DNA of 36,645 bases, from assembly GCA_014360905.1 (NCBI GenBank), contig JACIWW010000028.1, forward strand, positions 1 through 36,645, written 5' to 3'. The DNA comes from Chloroflexota bacterium. Its GTDB lineage: Bacteria; Chloroflexota; Anaerolineae; UBA2200. How positions within the stretch are numbered: the first letter of the stretch is position 1; every line of letters starts with the position of its first letter. The notes beneath the pieces are model-generated. The model saw nothing but the letters and a program-made list of their open reading frames with translations. It was not told the DNA's origin and made no database searches. The position numbers and the translations under genes were made by a program. Shown here piece after piece: positions 8,172 to 16,340 of the stretch.

Positions 8172-8210
8172 AAAGCCGTGCGCTCTTGTGAGCGCATGGC
8201 TTTTTGTTTC
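8172..8210 (+). terminator. Intrinsic terminator of the 83-aa cassette
   Basis: A 14-bp stem (AAAGCCGTGCGCTC with GAGCGCATGGCTTT, one G-T pair) with a 4-base loop is followed by TTTTTGTTT. It lies 26 bases after the stop of the small gene. Read on the minus strand it lacks a long T-run, so it mainly serves the plus-strand transcript, though it could slow transcripts leaving the CPBP gene. Confidence 0.88.
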
Positions 8211-8245
8211 TAGTGGAAAGGGGAGGGTATGAACTTCTGCTGGCG

Positions 8246-9028
8246 CTACCATAAAAATGGCGCTACCAGAAATAGCACGATATTGGTCAAGCCGTGAGCC
8301 AAACTGACGCCCAGGATGCTACCCGTCTTTTTCACTATGTAGCCAAAGAATAGCGCTACGCCAAAGACAAAGGCCACATCCAGTACCGATTTATACCCCA
8401 CGTGGAGCACAGCGAAGAGAGCTGACACATATAGGATGCTGAAGCGATCCAGGGCGTCTATTGCTGCCCGCTGCATCACGCCACGGAAGATGAGCTCCTC
8501 GATAAAGCCAGTGCTGAACATCAGGATGAGAGCTGGCAGCCAGAGCTGCTCCCAAGTGAAAGATTGGGCCAGCGGCTTGGGGTGCAAAATGCGGTACTCC
8601 ATATATCCAAAGAGCAAGCCAACTAGGCCCACTAGAAGCTGCAGCGGTAGAGCACGCAGGTTCACGCCAACCTCATACCGGGAGAAGCGCAACGTGCGCA
8701 TGGTTAGGATCACGGTGACAAAGAGGGGCACGCTAGTAATCAGGTACCAGTACACCAGCGGAAAGTTGACCAGGGGCAGAGAGAGGCTCAACAGGCGGAT
8801 GAGCGGAGCAAAACCTAGGCTCAATAAGAGGTCACGCATGGCGAACTCCCAGGTGAACGCGGTATGCAGCAGCACAACCAACAGGACGCCATGCAGTACC
8901 AATCCCACCCGCGGTTCGAACAGGGTAGTGAGCAACTCCGCTGCCGTGATGGCAATCAAATAACCGAGGGACACCGTTATAACAGCTCTCCGATCTGATG
9001 CGCCCAAGAGCCGCGAAAACACACTCAC
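8246..9028 (-). CDS. CPBP-family intramembrane metalloprotease (CAAX-protease-like)
   Basis: Integral membrane protein related to Rce1-type CAAX proteases. The long frame begins at 9061, but GTG at 9028 overlaps the stop of the DUF1616 gene (GTGA) and has GGAGG nine bases ahead, so a 260-aa product is preferred. Counting from that start, motif 1 EELIFR is at 177-182 (EExxxR), a conserved His follows near 209 (FAVLHVG), and HGLTN at 245-249 gives the third motif HxxxN, so the catalytic set looks complete. About seven or eight membrane segments. Last gene of the long minus-strand locus. Bacterial members are linked to processing or immunity functions; the substrate here is unknown. Confidence 0.85.
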   Translation of the reverse strand: MSVFSRLLGASDRRAVITVSLGYLIAITAAELLTTLFEPRVGLVLHGVLLVVLLHTAFTWEFAMRDLLLSLGFAPLIRLLSLSLPLVNFPLVYWYLITSVPLFVTVILTMRTLRFSRYEVGVNLRALPLQLLVGLVGLLFGYMEYRILHPKPLAQSFTWEQLWLPALILMFSTGFIEELIFRGVMQRAAIDALDRFSILYVSALFAVLHVGYKSVLDVAFVFGVALFFGYIVKKTGSILGVSLAHGLTNIVLFLVAPFLW

Positions 9029-9888
9029 CGTGCGCTTTCCTCCGCTTTGACCTTCAGCCACAGCCGCAGGGAACGGTATGGCTCTGAGCCCCTGTCCCGA
9101 TATAGATAAAAGTCTATGCGCACATTATCCCCTATCTGCCTCGGAACAAAGCCCAGTACCCGTTCATCGCTTTGCCCGGATTCCAGGTGCACTGGTTCGC
9201 TCTGGCCAACGAGGCAGCCATTGCAGTACACACCGACCCAGTAGTCGGCAGGCATGCCTTCGTGGTTGACAATGCCCACGGTAACCGTAACCGGGAAACC
9301 TACGATGGCTTCGCGTGGATAGTTCTCAGCCAACCCTTCAGGTCCGAGGATATAGAACTCGGTGAGCCGTTCGCCGGGCTTGGGTGTTACAATGATGGCC
9401 GTAGCGCCAACGACGAACCCCATCAGCGAGAGGGCGAGCAGGGCGTACAGAAAACGCACGATGGGGCTCTGCGCTGCCCACCATGTTCGCGGGTCTATGC
9501 CCAGTGTCGGAAGAAAGCGTTGCTCTTCGGGCAGCCGGCTGCGACGCCACAATGCCACCCCAGAGCAGAGGGCAATCAGCGTCGCCTCGGACATGACGAT
9601 GGGCCAGAGGCGGATGCCCCAGGGAAGCGCGTCTAGCAACAAGGCGATGAGCGGGATCACCGCCACGCTCAGTCCAAAGGACAGCGCCAACCGCTCTGGA
9701 CCATCCAGGTCGTCCGCACGGGGGAAAAGCGCTGCCTGCAGCGCATAGCCCGGGACGAAGAGCACATAGGCCAGTCCCAGGAGCAAGCGCAACATGGGCA
9801 ATGGCGCGGGCAATCCCTGCACGCCGAGGGCAATGAGCAGAATCAAAACTGCCCCGAAAAATAGGATTAGGGTGAATTCGTTATCCAT
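9025..9888 (-). CDS. DUF1616-like membrane protein
   Basis: The 287-aa product has four hydrophobic segments in the first 130 residues, including LLGLAYVLFVPGYALQAALFPR, which with the following ERLALSFGLSVAV is typical of DUF1616. A fifth segment lies near 145-165 (LYALLALSLMGFVVGATAIIV). The C-terminal ~120 residues are a soluble beta-rich domain (FYILGPEGLAENYPREAIVGF; VTVTVGIVNHEG; later WVGVYCNGCLVGQ), likely outside the membrane and adhesin-like. The start ATG has no Shine-Dalgarno; the bases just upstream belong to the word repeat and include CACCTCC. The stop overlaps the CPBP start by 4 bases. Function is not established for the family. Confidence 0.75.
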   Translation of the reverse strand: MDNEFTLILFFGAVLILLIALGVQGLPAPLPMLRLLLGLAYVLFVPGYALQAALFPRADDLDGPERLALSFGLSVAVIPLIALLLDALPWGIRLWPIVMSEATLIALCSGVALWRRSRLPEEQRFLPTLGIDPRTWWAAQSPIVRFLYALLALSLMGFVVGATAIIVTPKPGERLTEFYILGPEGLAENYPREAIVGFPVTVTVGIVNHEGMPADYWVGVYCNGCLVGQSEPVHLESGQSDERVLGFVPRQIGDNVRIDFYLYRDRGSEPYRSLRLWLKVKAEESAR

Positions 9889-9899
9889 GAGAGTGGGAG

Positions 9900-9966
9900 G
9901 TGACGAATGATAAGTGAGGAGTGGTGTGCATTGTGCGTTGCGTTTTTTCCACTTATCACTCGTTAC
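9900..9966. repeat. Degenerate short-word repeat with imperfect inverted arms
   Basis: GTGACGAATGATAAGTG (9900-9916) and the reverse complement of 9950-9966 match at 15 of 17 positions, with GTGCGTTGCG-type words between. The region 9889-9995 between DUF1616 and the YdcF-like gene holds nothing else. The same words recur at 32828-32880 and 29990-30133. Confidence 0.65.
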
Positions 9967-9995
9967 TTCTTACGTTGTTCGTTAAGTTTTTATCC

Positions 9996-10724
9996 TCACT
10001 TGTACCCGAACACATATAGCGTCAGCTTCAAATATTCCGTCCATGTCTCACGCAGCTCATCCTGGCTCTGCCACCAGGCATCGGCGCGGTACCAGCTTGG
10101 ATTGGCTGGCTGCATGGAGATGGTAATGCCTGCGCCTTGCAAGGCGTCACGGAAGGACATGCGTGCGCGGCGGGTGTGGAAGGGGTCAGTGACGATGATC
10201 AAGGAATGGAATCTCCGCTCCGTGGCTAACTGCCGCACAGCGATGGCTTCTTCATATGTGGTTTTGACGATTTCGGGTGCCATCAGGATGCGCTCTGGCG
10301 GGGCTCCCTGCCAGATTGCCTCCGTGCGCATCAACTCCACGTAGGGAACGCGGATGCCCGGCGTATTAAGCGGCTGGTTGGTAACGATGAGCCAAGGGGC
10401 ATAGCCGGCCTGAAAGAGCTTGGCCCCATGCGCCACGCGCTGTGGGCCACCACCAGCAAGCACGACAATGGCATCGGCTGGCTGCAGCGGGTCCACACAG
10501 ACAAGAAAGCGCCCAATAGCAGGCAGCCAGAAACTGCGCAAGACCAAAAGCAAAGTGCAAGATACCAGCAGGAGACAGGAGGCCAGCGCCAGGAAACGCA
10601 AAAGACGCCCCCGCTTAGCGGGCAGGTGTGGCTTAGGGCATCTAGCCTCCTCTGGCTCGGGATGCAAAAGCGCACCAGATGCGCCAACAGGACAGCAGTC
10701 CCCCATCTTGTGTTCCTGGCTCAT
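9996..10724 (-). CDS. YdcF/SanA-like DUF218 protein, membrane-anchored
   Basis: A 242-aa protein with one membrane segment at about 40-68 (LLRFLALASCLLLVSCTLLL) after a basic, Cys-containing N-terminal tail, then a DUF218 domain. Domain motifs: PADAIVVLAGGGPQRVAHGAKLF, GYAPWLIVTN, ERILMAPEIVKTTYEEA and SLIIVTDPFHTRRARMSF. DUF218 proteins (ElyC, SanA, YdcF) act in envelope or peptidoglycan-precursor homeostasis; the exact reaction is not settled. The ATG has AAGGAGG with 6-base spacing and overlaps the stop of the heptose phosphatase gene (ATGA), so it is translated with the heptose genes. This suggests a role linked to lipid-carrier or envelope maintenance during glycan export, an inference. 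Confidence 0.82.
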   Translation of the reverse strand: MSQEHKMGDCCPVGASGALLHPEPEEARCPKPHLPAKRGRLLRFLALASCLLLVSCTLLLVLRSFWLPAIGRFLVCVDPLQPADAIVVLAGGGPQRVAHGAKLFQAGYAPWLIVTNQPLNTPGIRVPYVELMRTEAIWQGAPPERILMAPEIVKTTYEEAIAVRQLATERRFHSLIIVTDPFHTRRARMSFRDALQGAGITISMQPANPSWYRADAWWQSQDELRETWTEYLKLTLYVFGYK

Positions 10725-11275
10725 GGGCTACCTCCTTGTGCCAAGATCCACTGCACTGCTTCCCACAGGTCAGCCGCTATATAATCGGGCTGGAAATTCA
10801 GATGCTGGAAAGCCTGCTGTGCCTCGGCGCCGTAGCCGGTCAAAACCAGTACCATGCGGCAGCCCACCCGCCACCCTGCTTCCATATCAATAACCTTGTC
10901 ACCGACGACGAAGGAGCGCGTCAAGTCCAGGCTGTGCTCTTTCGCCGCCTGCAGCAGCATGCCTGGATTGGGCTTGCGGCACTCGCAGCCTTCATCCGGG
11001 CGATGGGGGCAGTAGTAAATAGCATCTAGATGCGCTCCCTGTCTGGCCAGCCGCTGCTCCAACACACGGTGGATAGCATGCACGGCGCTTTCCGGGAAAT
11101 AGCCACGCCCCACACCTGCCTGGTTAGTCACCAGGATAGCTGGCACGCCTGCTTGATTCAGGGCACGGATGGCTTCTGCTGCTTTGGGCAAGAGGCGAAG
11201 CTTGGCGGGGTTATCCAGGTATACGGCTTCCCTATTGATCGTACCGTCGCGATCGAGGAACACTGCCCATTTCAT
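10721..11275 (-). CDS. gmhB: D-glycero-D-manno-heptose 1,7-bisphosphate 7-phosphatase
   Basis: HAD-superfamily phosphatase removing the 7-phosphate from heptose 1,7-bisphosphate to give heptose 1-phosphate. The frame is open from 11371, but the true start is the ATG at 11275 overlapping the gmhA stop (ATGA), giving 184 aa, a normal GmhB length. The HAD nucleophile motif FLDRDGTIN is at 6-14, motif II VTNQAG at 49-54, and GDKVIDMEAG at 125-134. The zinc-loop Cys-x-His...Cys-x-Cys (CPH at 89-91, CEC at 97-99, then RKPNPGM) is intact and separates GmhB from HisB-like histidinol phosphatases less well than context does; the neighbours gmhA, hddA and hddC settle it. Alpha-anomer preference is expected from hddA. 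Confidence 0.9.
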   Translation of the reverse strand: MKWAVFLDRDGTINREAVYLDNPAKLRLLPKAAEAIRALNQAGVPAILVTNQAGVGRGYFPESAVHAIHRVLEQRLARQGAHLDAIYYCPHRPDEGCECRKPNPGMLLQAAKEHSLDLTRSFVVGDKVIDMEAGWRVGCRMVLVLTGYGAEAQQAFQHLNFQPDYIAADLWEAVQWILAQGGSP

Positions 11276-11847
11276 GTGCCGAACAGCTCCTGCTCGATGA
11301 GTTCGCAGATGGCGTGCCAGACGGTGATGTGCGTCTCTTGAATGCGCGGGGTGTGGTCGGACGGCACGCAAAAGCAGTGGTCTACCAGCCCCTTGAGTTT
11401 CCCGCCGCTGCGTCCGGTGAACCCCACGGTGATGGCGCCTTTCTCCTTGGCTGCCACGATGCCGTTGAGCACGCTGGGCGAGTTGCCGCTGGTGCTGATG
11501 CCGACCACGACATCGCCTTCCTGTGCCAGTGCTTCTACCTGCCGCGCAAAGACCTGGTCGAAGGAAACGTCGTTGCTCACCGATGTCAGGATGGAGCTAT
11601 TGGTCGTCAGCGCAATAGCGGGCAAGGCAGCGCGATTGATCAGGAAGCGGTTGACCAGTTCAGCCGTCACATGCTGTGCATCGGCAGCGCTGCCGCCATT
11701 GCCAAAAAGGACCACCTTGTGGCCCTCCTGCAAGGCGCGCACCAGCACTGCCGCAATTTGGGCAATGGTCCCTACACATTGCTCCAGCACTTGGCGCTGA
11801 ACCTCCATATTCTCTTGGATCGCACGGGAGATAATTCTATCTTTCAT
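11272..11847 (-). CDS. gmhA: Phosphoheptose isomerase (sedoheptulose 7-phosphate isomerase)
   Basis: SIS-domain isomerase turning sedoheptulose 7-phosphate into D-glycero-D-manno-heptose 7-phosphate, the first step of the pathway. From the ATG at 11847 (residue 12 of the longer frame) it has 191 aa, the usual length. Visible motifs: LFGNGGSAADAQHVTAELVNRF, the phosphate-binding and active-site loop; ALTTNSSILTSVSNDVSFDQVFARQV; and VGISTSGNSPSV. Near the C-terminus QETHITVWHAICELIEQ carries the His and Glu residues typical of GmhA. The 5' non-coding stretch consists of CRCAGAG words rather than a clear Shine-Dalgarno (only GAGGG 9-13 bases ahead). It is translationally coupled to gmhB downstream. 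Confidence 0.92.
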   Translation of the reverse strand: MKDRIISRAIQENMEVQRQVLEQCVGTIAQIAAVLVRALQEGHKVVLFGNGGSAADAQHVTAELVNRFLINRAALPAIALTTNSSILTSVSNDVSFDQVFARQVEALAQEGDVVVGISTSGNSPSVLNGIVAAKEKGAITVGFTGRSGGKLKGLVDHCFCVPSDHTPRIQETHITVWHAICELIEQELFGT

Positions 11848-11881
11848 TTCTCTGTGCCCTCTGCGGCTCTGCGGTTTCAAA
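11848..11881. repeat. CGCAGAG/CACAGAG word repeat before gmhA
   Basis: On the minus strand the space between hddA and gmhA reads AACCGCAGAGCCGCAGAG followed by GGCACAGAG, three copies of a seven-base word. The plus-strand string TCTGTGCCCT here recurs at about 30065-30074. It is one of the dispersed word repeats of this window and provides the ribosome-binding region of gmhA. Confidence 0.55.
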
Positions 11882-11886
11882 AACCT

Positions 11887-12903
11887 TTAGCGTATCTCCC
11901 AGGTCTGCAAACCTGCGAAGTCAAAGCCAAAATTCACCACTTGAGCGCCCATACGCTCCAGTTCCGCCGCTACAATGTGCTTGCGGTCGAATTGGCAGTA
12001 GAAGAACATGTACCCTCCGCCGCCGGCACCGGACATCTTGCCGCCCAAGGCGCCGTGCTTGCGCGCTGTCTCGTACAGTTCGTCAATGTTTGGGTCGCTA
12101 ATCTGCGCCGCCATCTTCTTCTTGTTCATCCAGCCCTCGTGCAATAGGACGCCAAAATCGTTCAGCCGCCCTTGCAGCAAGGCGTTCTTCAAGTCAATGG
12201 CGATACGCTTGAGCTCGTCCATAGCGTGCACCACTTCTTCTTGTCGCTGCACGTACCCTTGCACCTGCGTGTCAATGATGCGTGCCGAGAGGCGCGTCTT
12301 GCCCGTGTAGCACAAGAGCAAATTATAATGCAATTCATTCAGCACGTCAGGTGGCACACGCAATGGATTGACGATAGTGGCGTCGCGGTAGAACTCGATA
12401 AAGTTGAACCCCCCGAAAGTGGCGGCGTACTGGTCTTGCTTGCCGCCCTTGATGCCCAGGTCCAGCCGCTCGATTTGATACGCCAGGTCCGCGATTTCAT
12501 AGTTGGTCAGTGGCAAATGCAGCCAGTGTTTGAATAGGCCGATCAACGCCACGACCACGGCGGATGAGGAGCCCAGTCCCGACCCCGGCGGGGCATCGCT
12601 GTGCAGGAACAAGTCCAGCCCCTGTTCGCTATCCTCACGGTTCAAACGGCGGATGACCGCCTTCACCAGGTCCAAGTTGCCATCATAGATAAGCGGCTCA
12701 TTGAGCTTATAGCGGGCTACCACGTCATAGTCCAGCGAGGTGACGGTAATCTGGCGGTCGGTGCGAAAGCGCAGGGAGCCATAGGCATATTTGTCAATGG
12801 TCGTGCTGAGGACGGCACCGCCCCGCTCCGAAAGGTAGGGTTCGACGTCCGTGCCGCCGCCAGCGAAACTGATGCGCAATGGCGCTTTGCTACGGATGAT
12901 CAT
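11887..12903 (-). CDS. hddA: D-glycero-alpha-D-manno-heptose 7-phosphate kinase
   Basis: GHMP-family kinase making heptose 1,7-bisphosphate. The frame is open to 12966, but MIIRSKAPLRISFAGGGTDV at the ATG 12903 is the canonical GHMP/HddA N-terminus, giving 338 aa. The ATP loop PPGSGLGSSSA lies at 105-115 and the third GHMP motif KMSGAGGGGYMFF at 289-301. It overlaps the 3' end of the nucleotidyltransferase gene by 14 bases, so the two are coupled. The GGGTDV form and GGKQDQYAATFGGFNF segment fit HddA-type heptose kinases better than galactokinase or mevalonate kinase, and the three neighbouring heptose genes support this. Confidence 0.9.
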   Translation of the reverse strand: MIIRSKAPLRISFAGGGTDVEPYLSERGGAVLSTTIDKYAYGSLRFRTDRQITVTSLDYDVVARYKLNEPLIYDGNLDLVKAVIRRLNREDSEQGLDLFLHSDAPPGSGLGSSSAVVVALIGLFKHWLHLPLTNYEIADLAYQIERLDLGIKGGKQDQYAATFGGFNFIEFYRDATIVNPLRVPPDVLNELHYNLLLCYTGKTRLSARIIDTQVQGYVQRQEEVVHAMDELKRIAIDLKNALLQGRLNDFGVLLHEGWMNKKKMAAQISDPNIDELYETARKHGALGGKMSGAGGGGYMFFYCQFDRKHIVAAELERMGAQVVNFGFDFAGLQTWEIR

Positions 12904-13624
12904 GGGAGTTCTCACTTTTCTCTTCCACATAGCGCCGAAATCGTTCGTACCCCTCCGGCGTGCCAATGTCTACGAAAAAGCCCTGCACGGGATAGCCATA
13001 GAGGTGCCAGCTACTTGCCAGGGCAAGCGGGAAGGTTTCTCGCTCCAGGGAGACTGGCCTGCTGGGAGGGATGAGGGTCAGGATGTTTGGCTCTAGCACG
13101 TACACCCCACCGTTGACCCAGCTCGCACCGGCTCCGGATTTCTCGCGGAAGGAAAGGATGCGCCCCGCCTCGTCCAAGTCCAGTGTGCCATAGGCTGCAG
13201 CATTGTCCACTGCGACGGTAGCGATGCTCCCCAAGGTGCGTGGGTCGCTAGAGCAGCGTTGCTCGTGGAAGGCAACCAAAGCTCTCAAATCGGCTTCCAA
13301 ATACGAATCACCGTTACATACCAGGAATGTCCCCGCGAGGAGAGGTGCAGCATTGCGGATGGCGCCGGCAGTCCCCAGCAGTTCGCGCTCCACGGCATAG
13401 GCAATGTGCACACCCCAGCGCTGCCCGTCGCCAAAATAAGCCTGAATCTGCTCCGCGCGGTAGCCAATGCAGAGGACAATCTCTGTAAACCCCTGGCTCC
13501 TTATCCCCTCAATCTGATACTCCAGGAATGGCTTCCCCTTCACCTCGGCCATGGGCTTGGGGCGATCCGACACGACCGATTGCAGCCGCGTGCCCAAACC
13601 ACCAGCAAGAATGAGGGCTTTCAC
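12890..13624 (-). CDS. hddC: D-glycero-alpha-D-manno-heptose 1-phosphate guanylyltransferase
   Basis: Nucleotidyltransferase that should activate heptose 1-phosphate to GDP-heptose. The open frame extends to 13858, but the extra N-terminal sequence is low-complexity Gly/Arg/Ala and is a shadow of the GT4 gene; GTG at 13624 overlaps that gene's stop (GTGA), has AGGGGG upstream, and gives 244 aa beginning [14 protein letters not shown], the nucleotide-binding signature. RPKPMAEVKGKPFLEY (23-38), VCNGDSYLEADL (metal-binding Asp) and WVNGGVYVLEP follow the sugar-nucleotide transferase pattern. Taken alone it could be a mannose- or glucose-1-phosphate transferase; next to hddA, gmhA and gmhB the heptose assignment is well supported. 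GDP rather than ADP is inferred from the HddA-type kinase. Confidence 0.86.
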   Translation of the reverse strand: MKALILAGGLGTRLQSVVSDRPKPMAEVKGKPFLEYQIEGIRSQGFTEIVLCIGYRAEQIQAYFGDGQRWGVHIAYAVERELLGTAGAIRNAAPLLAGTFLVCNGDSYLEADLRALVAFHEQRCSSDPRTLGSIATVAVDNAAAYGTLDLDEAGRILSFREKSGAGASWVNGGVYVLEPNILTLIPPSRPVSLERETFPLALASSWHLYGYPVQGFFVDIGTPEGYERFRRYVEEKSENSHDHP

Positions 13625-14742
13625 CCCAGCACCCCCTCGTACACGGCGAGCGTCTCGAGCGCCGCCTTCTCCCACGTGAACTGTTGGGCGCGCGCTAACC
13701 CCTTCTGGCGCAGCTCCTCGCACAGCGCTGGATCGTGCAGCACACGGTGCATTGCTTCCGCCAATGCCTCCACATCGTAAGGGTCCACCAGCAGGGCGGC
13801 ATCGCCCACCACCTCGGGCAGCGACCCAGCATTGGAGCACACCACGGGCGTGCCGCAAGCCATGGCTTCCAGCGGCGGCAGGCCAAAGCCTTCATAGAGA
13901 GAAGGGAAGACGAACAAATCCGCACCGCTGTAGAGGGCAGGCAAATCTTCATCAGGGATGTAGCCGGTAAAGATGACGCGCTGGCCAATGCCCAGCTCCG
14001 CGACCGTCTGCAGGATGCGCGTGTACTTCCATTTGTGTGGGCCGACTACGACGAGCCTACGCTGTTCACCGCGTTCGCACAAGAGCGCATAGGCCTGCAG
14101 CAGCCGGCGCAGGTTCTTGCGCTCCTCCACGGAGCCGACAAAAAGGATGTAGCCTCGTGGCAGGCCATAGCGGGACGTCATTTGGCCTGTCTCTTCCCAA
14201 GGTATGGGATGATAGGAGGCATCTACACCCTCGTAGATCACATGCACTTTGTCATCTGGTATCCTCAAATAGTTCACGATATCCGTTTTCGAGACCTGGC
14301 TAACCGTAATCACGGCATTCACGCGTGGCAGCACTCTGGGCAGCCAATAGCGATAGATCAAGGTGTCGGGTAGTGCACTGTGTCCAGGGCAACTCCAGGC
14401 GAAGACATCGTGGATCGTGACGACCATGCGTGCTCCACCAACACCAAAGAGAAAAGGCGTCACGCCGGTAGGGTCGTGCACGATATCCACATGCAAGTTG
14501 TGTGCTTTCCGGGGAATAAGCACATTGCCTAGCGTCACCAAGCCCGGCAGCCTGCTGCAGCCGAGCAATGGGATGGATGGGAAAGGGGTTGCTTCTGCCA
14601 ACGGACCTACCCCGCCGGCTGCCAGCAAACGCACCTCAGGACCCTCTGGCAGCGCTGCCAGAGCGCGCGCCAGCTCCACCGTGTAGCGGCTGATGCCGCT
14701 TAAAGGTCGGTCAAGGCCGTATACGAGGATGGCAATCCTCAT
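13621..14742 (-). CDS. GT4-family glycosyltransferase
   Basis: Retaining GT-B transferase of 373 aa, cytoplasmic or membrane-associated. N-terminal [24 protein letters not shown] has the Gly-rich acceptor loop. The C-terminal half shows [18 protein letters not shown] (donor phosphate contact), [19 protein letters not shown] and the E-x7-E motif [18 protein letters not shown]. This layout ([15 protein letters not shown]) is common in mannosyl- and heptosyl-type GT4 enzymes. Being coupled directly to hddC by a 4-base GTGA overlap, it is a reasonable candidate to use GDP-heptose, but donor specificity cannot be read from sequence. Confidence 0.88.
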   Translation of the reverse strand: MRIAILVYGLDRPLSGISRYTVELARALAALPEGPEVRLLAAGGVGPLAEATPFPSIPLLGCSRLPGLVTLGNVLIPRKAHNLHVDIVHDPTGVTPFLFGVGGARMVVTIHDVFAWSCPGHSALPDTLIYRYWLPRVLPRVNAVITVSQVSKTDIVNYLRIPDDKVHVIYEGVDASYHPIPWEETGQMTSRYGLPRGYILFVGSVEERKNLRRLLQAYALLCERGEQRRLVVVGPHKWKYTRILQTVAELGIGQRVIFTGYIPDEDLPALYSGADLFVFPSLYEGFGLPPLEAMACGTPVVCSNAGSLPEVVGDAALLVDPYDVEALAEAMHRVLHDPALCEELRQKGLARAQQFTWEKAALETLAVYEGVLG

Positions 14743-14750
14743 GTTTTCCT

Positions 14751-16340
14751 CTAGCGCTGGTAGGGCGTGCGCGGCCGTAGATGGTACCCAGCCACGCTGC
14801 CATTGTCGTAGACGCAGTGCTCCACACGCACATCAGGAAGCGGGACCATGCGACGCACGCTTACTCCCTTTTCCGTGCTGGACAGAAGCATATCGCGTGT
14901 ATCCACATTCACCGACCACTGATCACGTTCATTGCCAGACTCATCTCCAAACGCTTCTGCTGCTGCATGGGAGCTGAGACGAATGCCGTCCACCCCTAGC
15001 CACACACTGCGGTAGCGGAGGTGGTTATCTACCCATTGGATTGCCCGATCCTCAGGCGTGGTCCAGAACATCCAGTAATTGCTCAACCACGGGTCGTTCG
15101 TAGCCTTCAATAAGGATGCGCTGCTTGCCCAAAGGATGAGGACACAAAGGGCAAGCGCCAGCAATCCCTTCTGCCACGCTATGCTTTTCCGATGCCAGAG
15201 TTGTACGATGGCTTTAGCTACGATAGGGCAAGCGACCAGCATCACCACGGGGAAGAAGCGCTGTTGCAGGTTGCCGCCAAGGGCTCCAACCTGGTCCAAG
15301 CCGATGCCCAACGCTAACTGCACGCCAAAGCCGCCGTAGAGCAGCCACAGGAGGAACTGCGGCGCTTCCAGCAGTGGGCGCTGCCCGCGCCAAAGCTGCC
15401 TGCCCGTTGCCATCCAGAGGACGAAGGAGCAAGCCCCAACGACCCAACTGGGCATCATAAGTCCGAGGTAAGCAGGCAAGCTTACCCATCCCCAGCCCAC
15501 TGTAGCATAGGGGTCGAACTTCGGTTCGCTGCCCAGGGCTACTGCTGCCGCCTTGTCTAGCGCCCTTTCGATGTGGAGGAGAACGTTGAGCGCTGGCCGG
15601 TAGAGGTAAAACAACTCCAGGAACCATACCACCATGGCGGCAGCCACCACGTACAGCAGGCGGCTTACAATGGGTTGAGGCACGTTATTGGCAGAGCGTC
15701 TGCGTGCGACGCGCTGCAACACCAAACCGGCGATCAGGCTCACCATCATGGCGAGGATGAATGAAGAGCCAAAGAAAGCGTTGCTGCTAATAACCGCCAA
15801 GGCAGTGGCATAGAACAGCACGACATACATGGCGAAGGAGGCGGGGTTGCCTAACACACGAAAGCTCCTCGCCAGCAAGAAAATGGCGAGCATTGCCGCC
15901 AGCCACGTCGCCTTCTCGTGGGAACCACGGAAGATGACAAAGAGGAAATCGGGCTGTGCGAAGAGAAAAAGGGTCGCCAATGCCCCAGCTACCCCATCGC
16001 CGGTGAGCTCGCGGTACAGGACAAAAGCCACCAGACTCAATCCCGCTGCGACAATGGGATAAATCCAGAATTGCAGCGGTACCAAGTCCGCCCCACTGAG
16101 GGAAGCGATGAATGCCGAGACAGCCTGATATAGAAAGCCGTGCCCATATCCACCGCTCGTCGGCACCAAGGTTCCTTCCTTGATCACCATAGCCGTAGCC
16201 ACGGTCAGGTTGGCGGTATCGGGATCGGCCCAGTGCCCGGCGTAGCGCAAGACAAAATAGCCAGCAGCTAGGAGGGCGTACAGCGCCACAAATAGTACCC
16301 ACGCCCAAGGAGAACGCCGATTGGATGCAATGCTGGTCAT
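14751..16340 (-). CDS. GT-C-like multi-pass membrane protein
   Basis: A 529-aa protein with a short basic N-terminus and about 10-12 membrane segments. The first loop after segment 1 contains GHWADPDTANLTVATAMVIKEG, a place where GT-C transferases carry acidic catalytic residues, followed by GGYGHGFLYQAVSAFI. The C-terminal ~110 residues after the last segment (TTPEDRAIQWVDNHLRYRSVWLGVDG and on) are soluble and likely extracytoplasmic. I do not recognise a named family; the general design fits polyprenyl-phosphate-sugar-dependent glycosyltransferases. Its ATG overlaps the TGA of the frameshifted gene upstream by 4 bases (ATGA), and it ends 8 bases before the GT4 start. Confidence is moderate for the function, high for the gene. 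Confidence 0.7.
   Translation of the reverse strand: MTSIASNRRSPWAWVLFVALYALLAAGYFVLRYAGHWADPDTANLTVATAMVIKEGTLVPTSGGYGHGFLYQAVSAFIASLSGADLVPLQFWIYPIVAAGLSLVAFVLYRELTGDGVAGALATLFLFAQPDFLFVIFRGSHEKATWLAAMLAIFLLARSFRVLGNPASFAMYVVLFYATALAVISSNAFFGSSFILAMMVSLIAGLVLQRVARRRSANNVPQPIVSRLLYVVAAAMVVWFLELFYLYRPALNVLLHIERALDKAAAVALGSEPKFDPYATVGWGWVSLPAYLGLMMPSWVVGACSFVLWMATGRQLWRGQRPLLEAPQFLLWLLYGGFGVQLALGIGLDQVGALGGNLQQRFFPVVMLVACPIVAKAIVQLWHRKSIAWQKGLLALALCVLILWASSASLLKATNDPWLSNYWMFWTTPEDRAIQWVDNHLRYRSVWLGVDGIRLSSHAAAEAFGDESGNERDQWSVNVDTRDMLLSSTEKGVSVRRMVPLPDVRVEHCVYDNGSVAGYHLRPRTPYQR

Noticed and set aside
10420-10893. 157-aa plus-strand open frame
   Set aside because: Antisense to the YdcF-like and gmhB genes; composition is basic low-complexity and no start signal is present.
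11314-12147. 277-aa plus-strand open frame
   Set aside because: Lies opposite gmhA and hddA, which have full family motifs; no ribosome site and no recognisable domain, so it is a shadow frame.
13625-13858. N-terminal extension of the hddC frame
   Set aside because: Gly/Arg/Ala-rich sequence antiphase to the well-conserved GT4 C-terminus; GTG 13624 with a GTGA overlap and ribosome site is the natural start.
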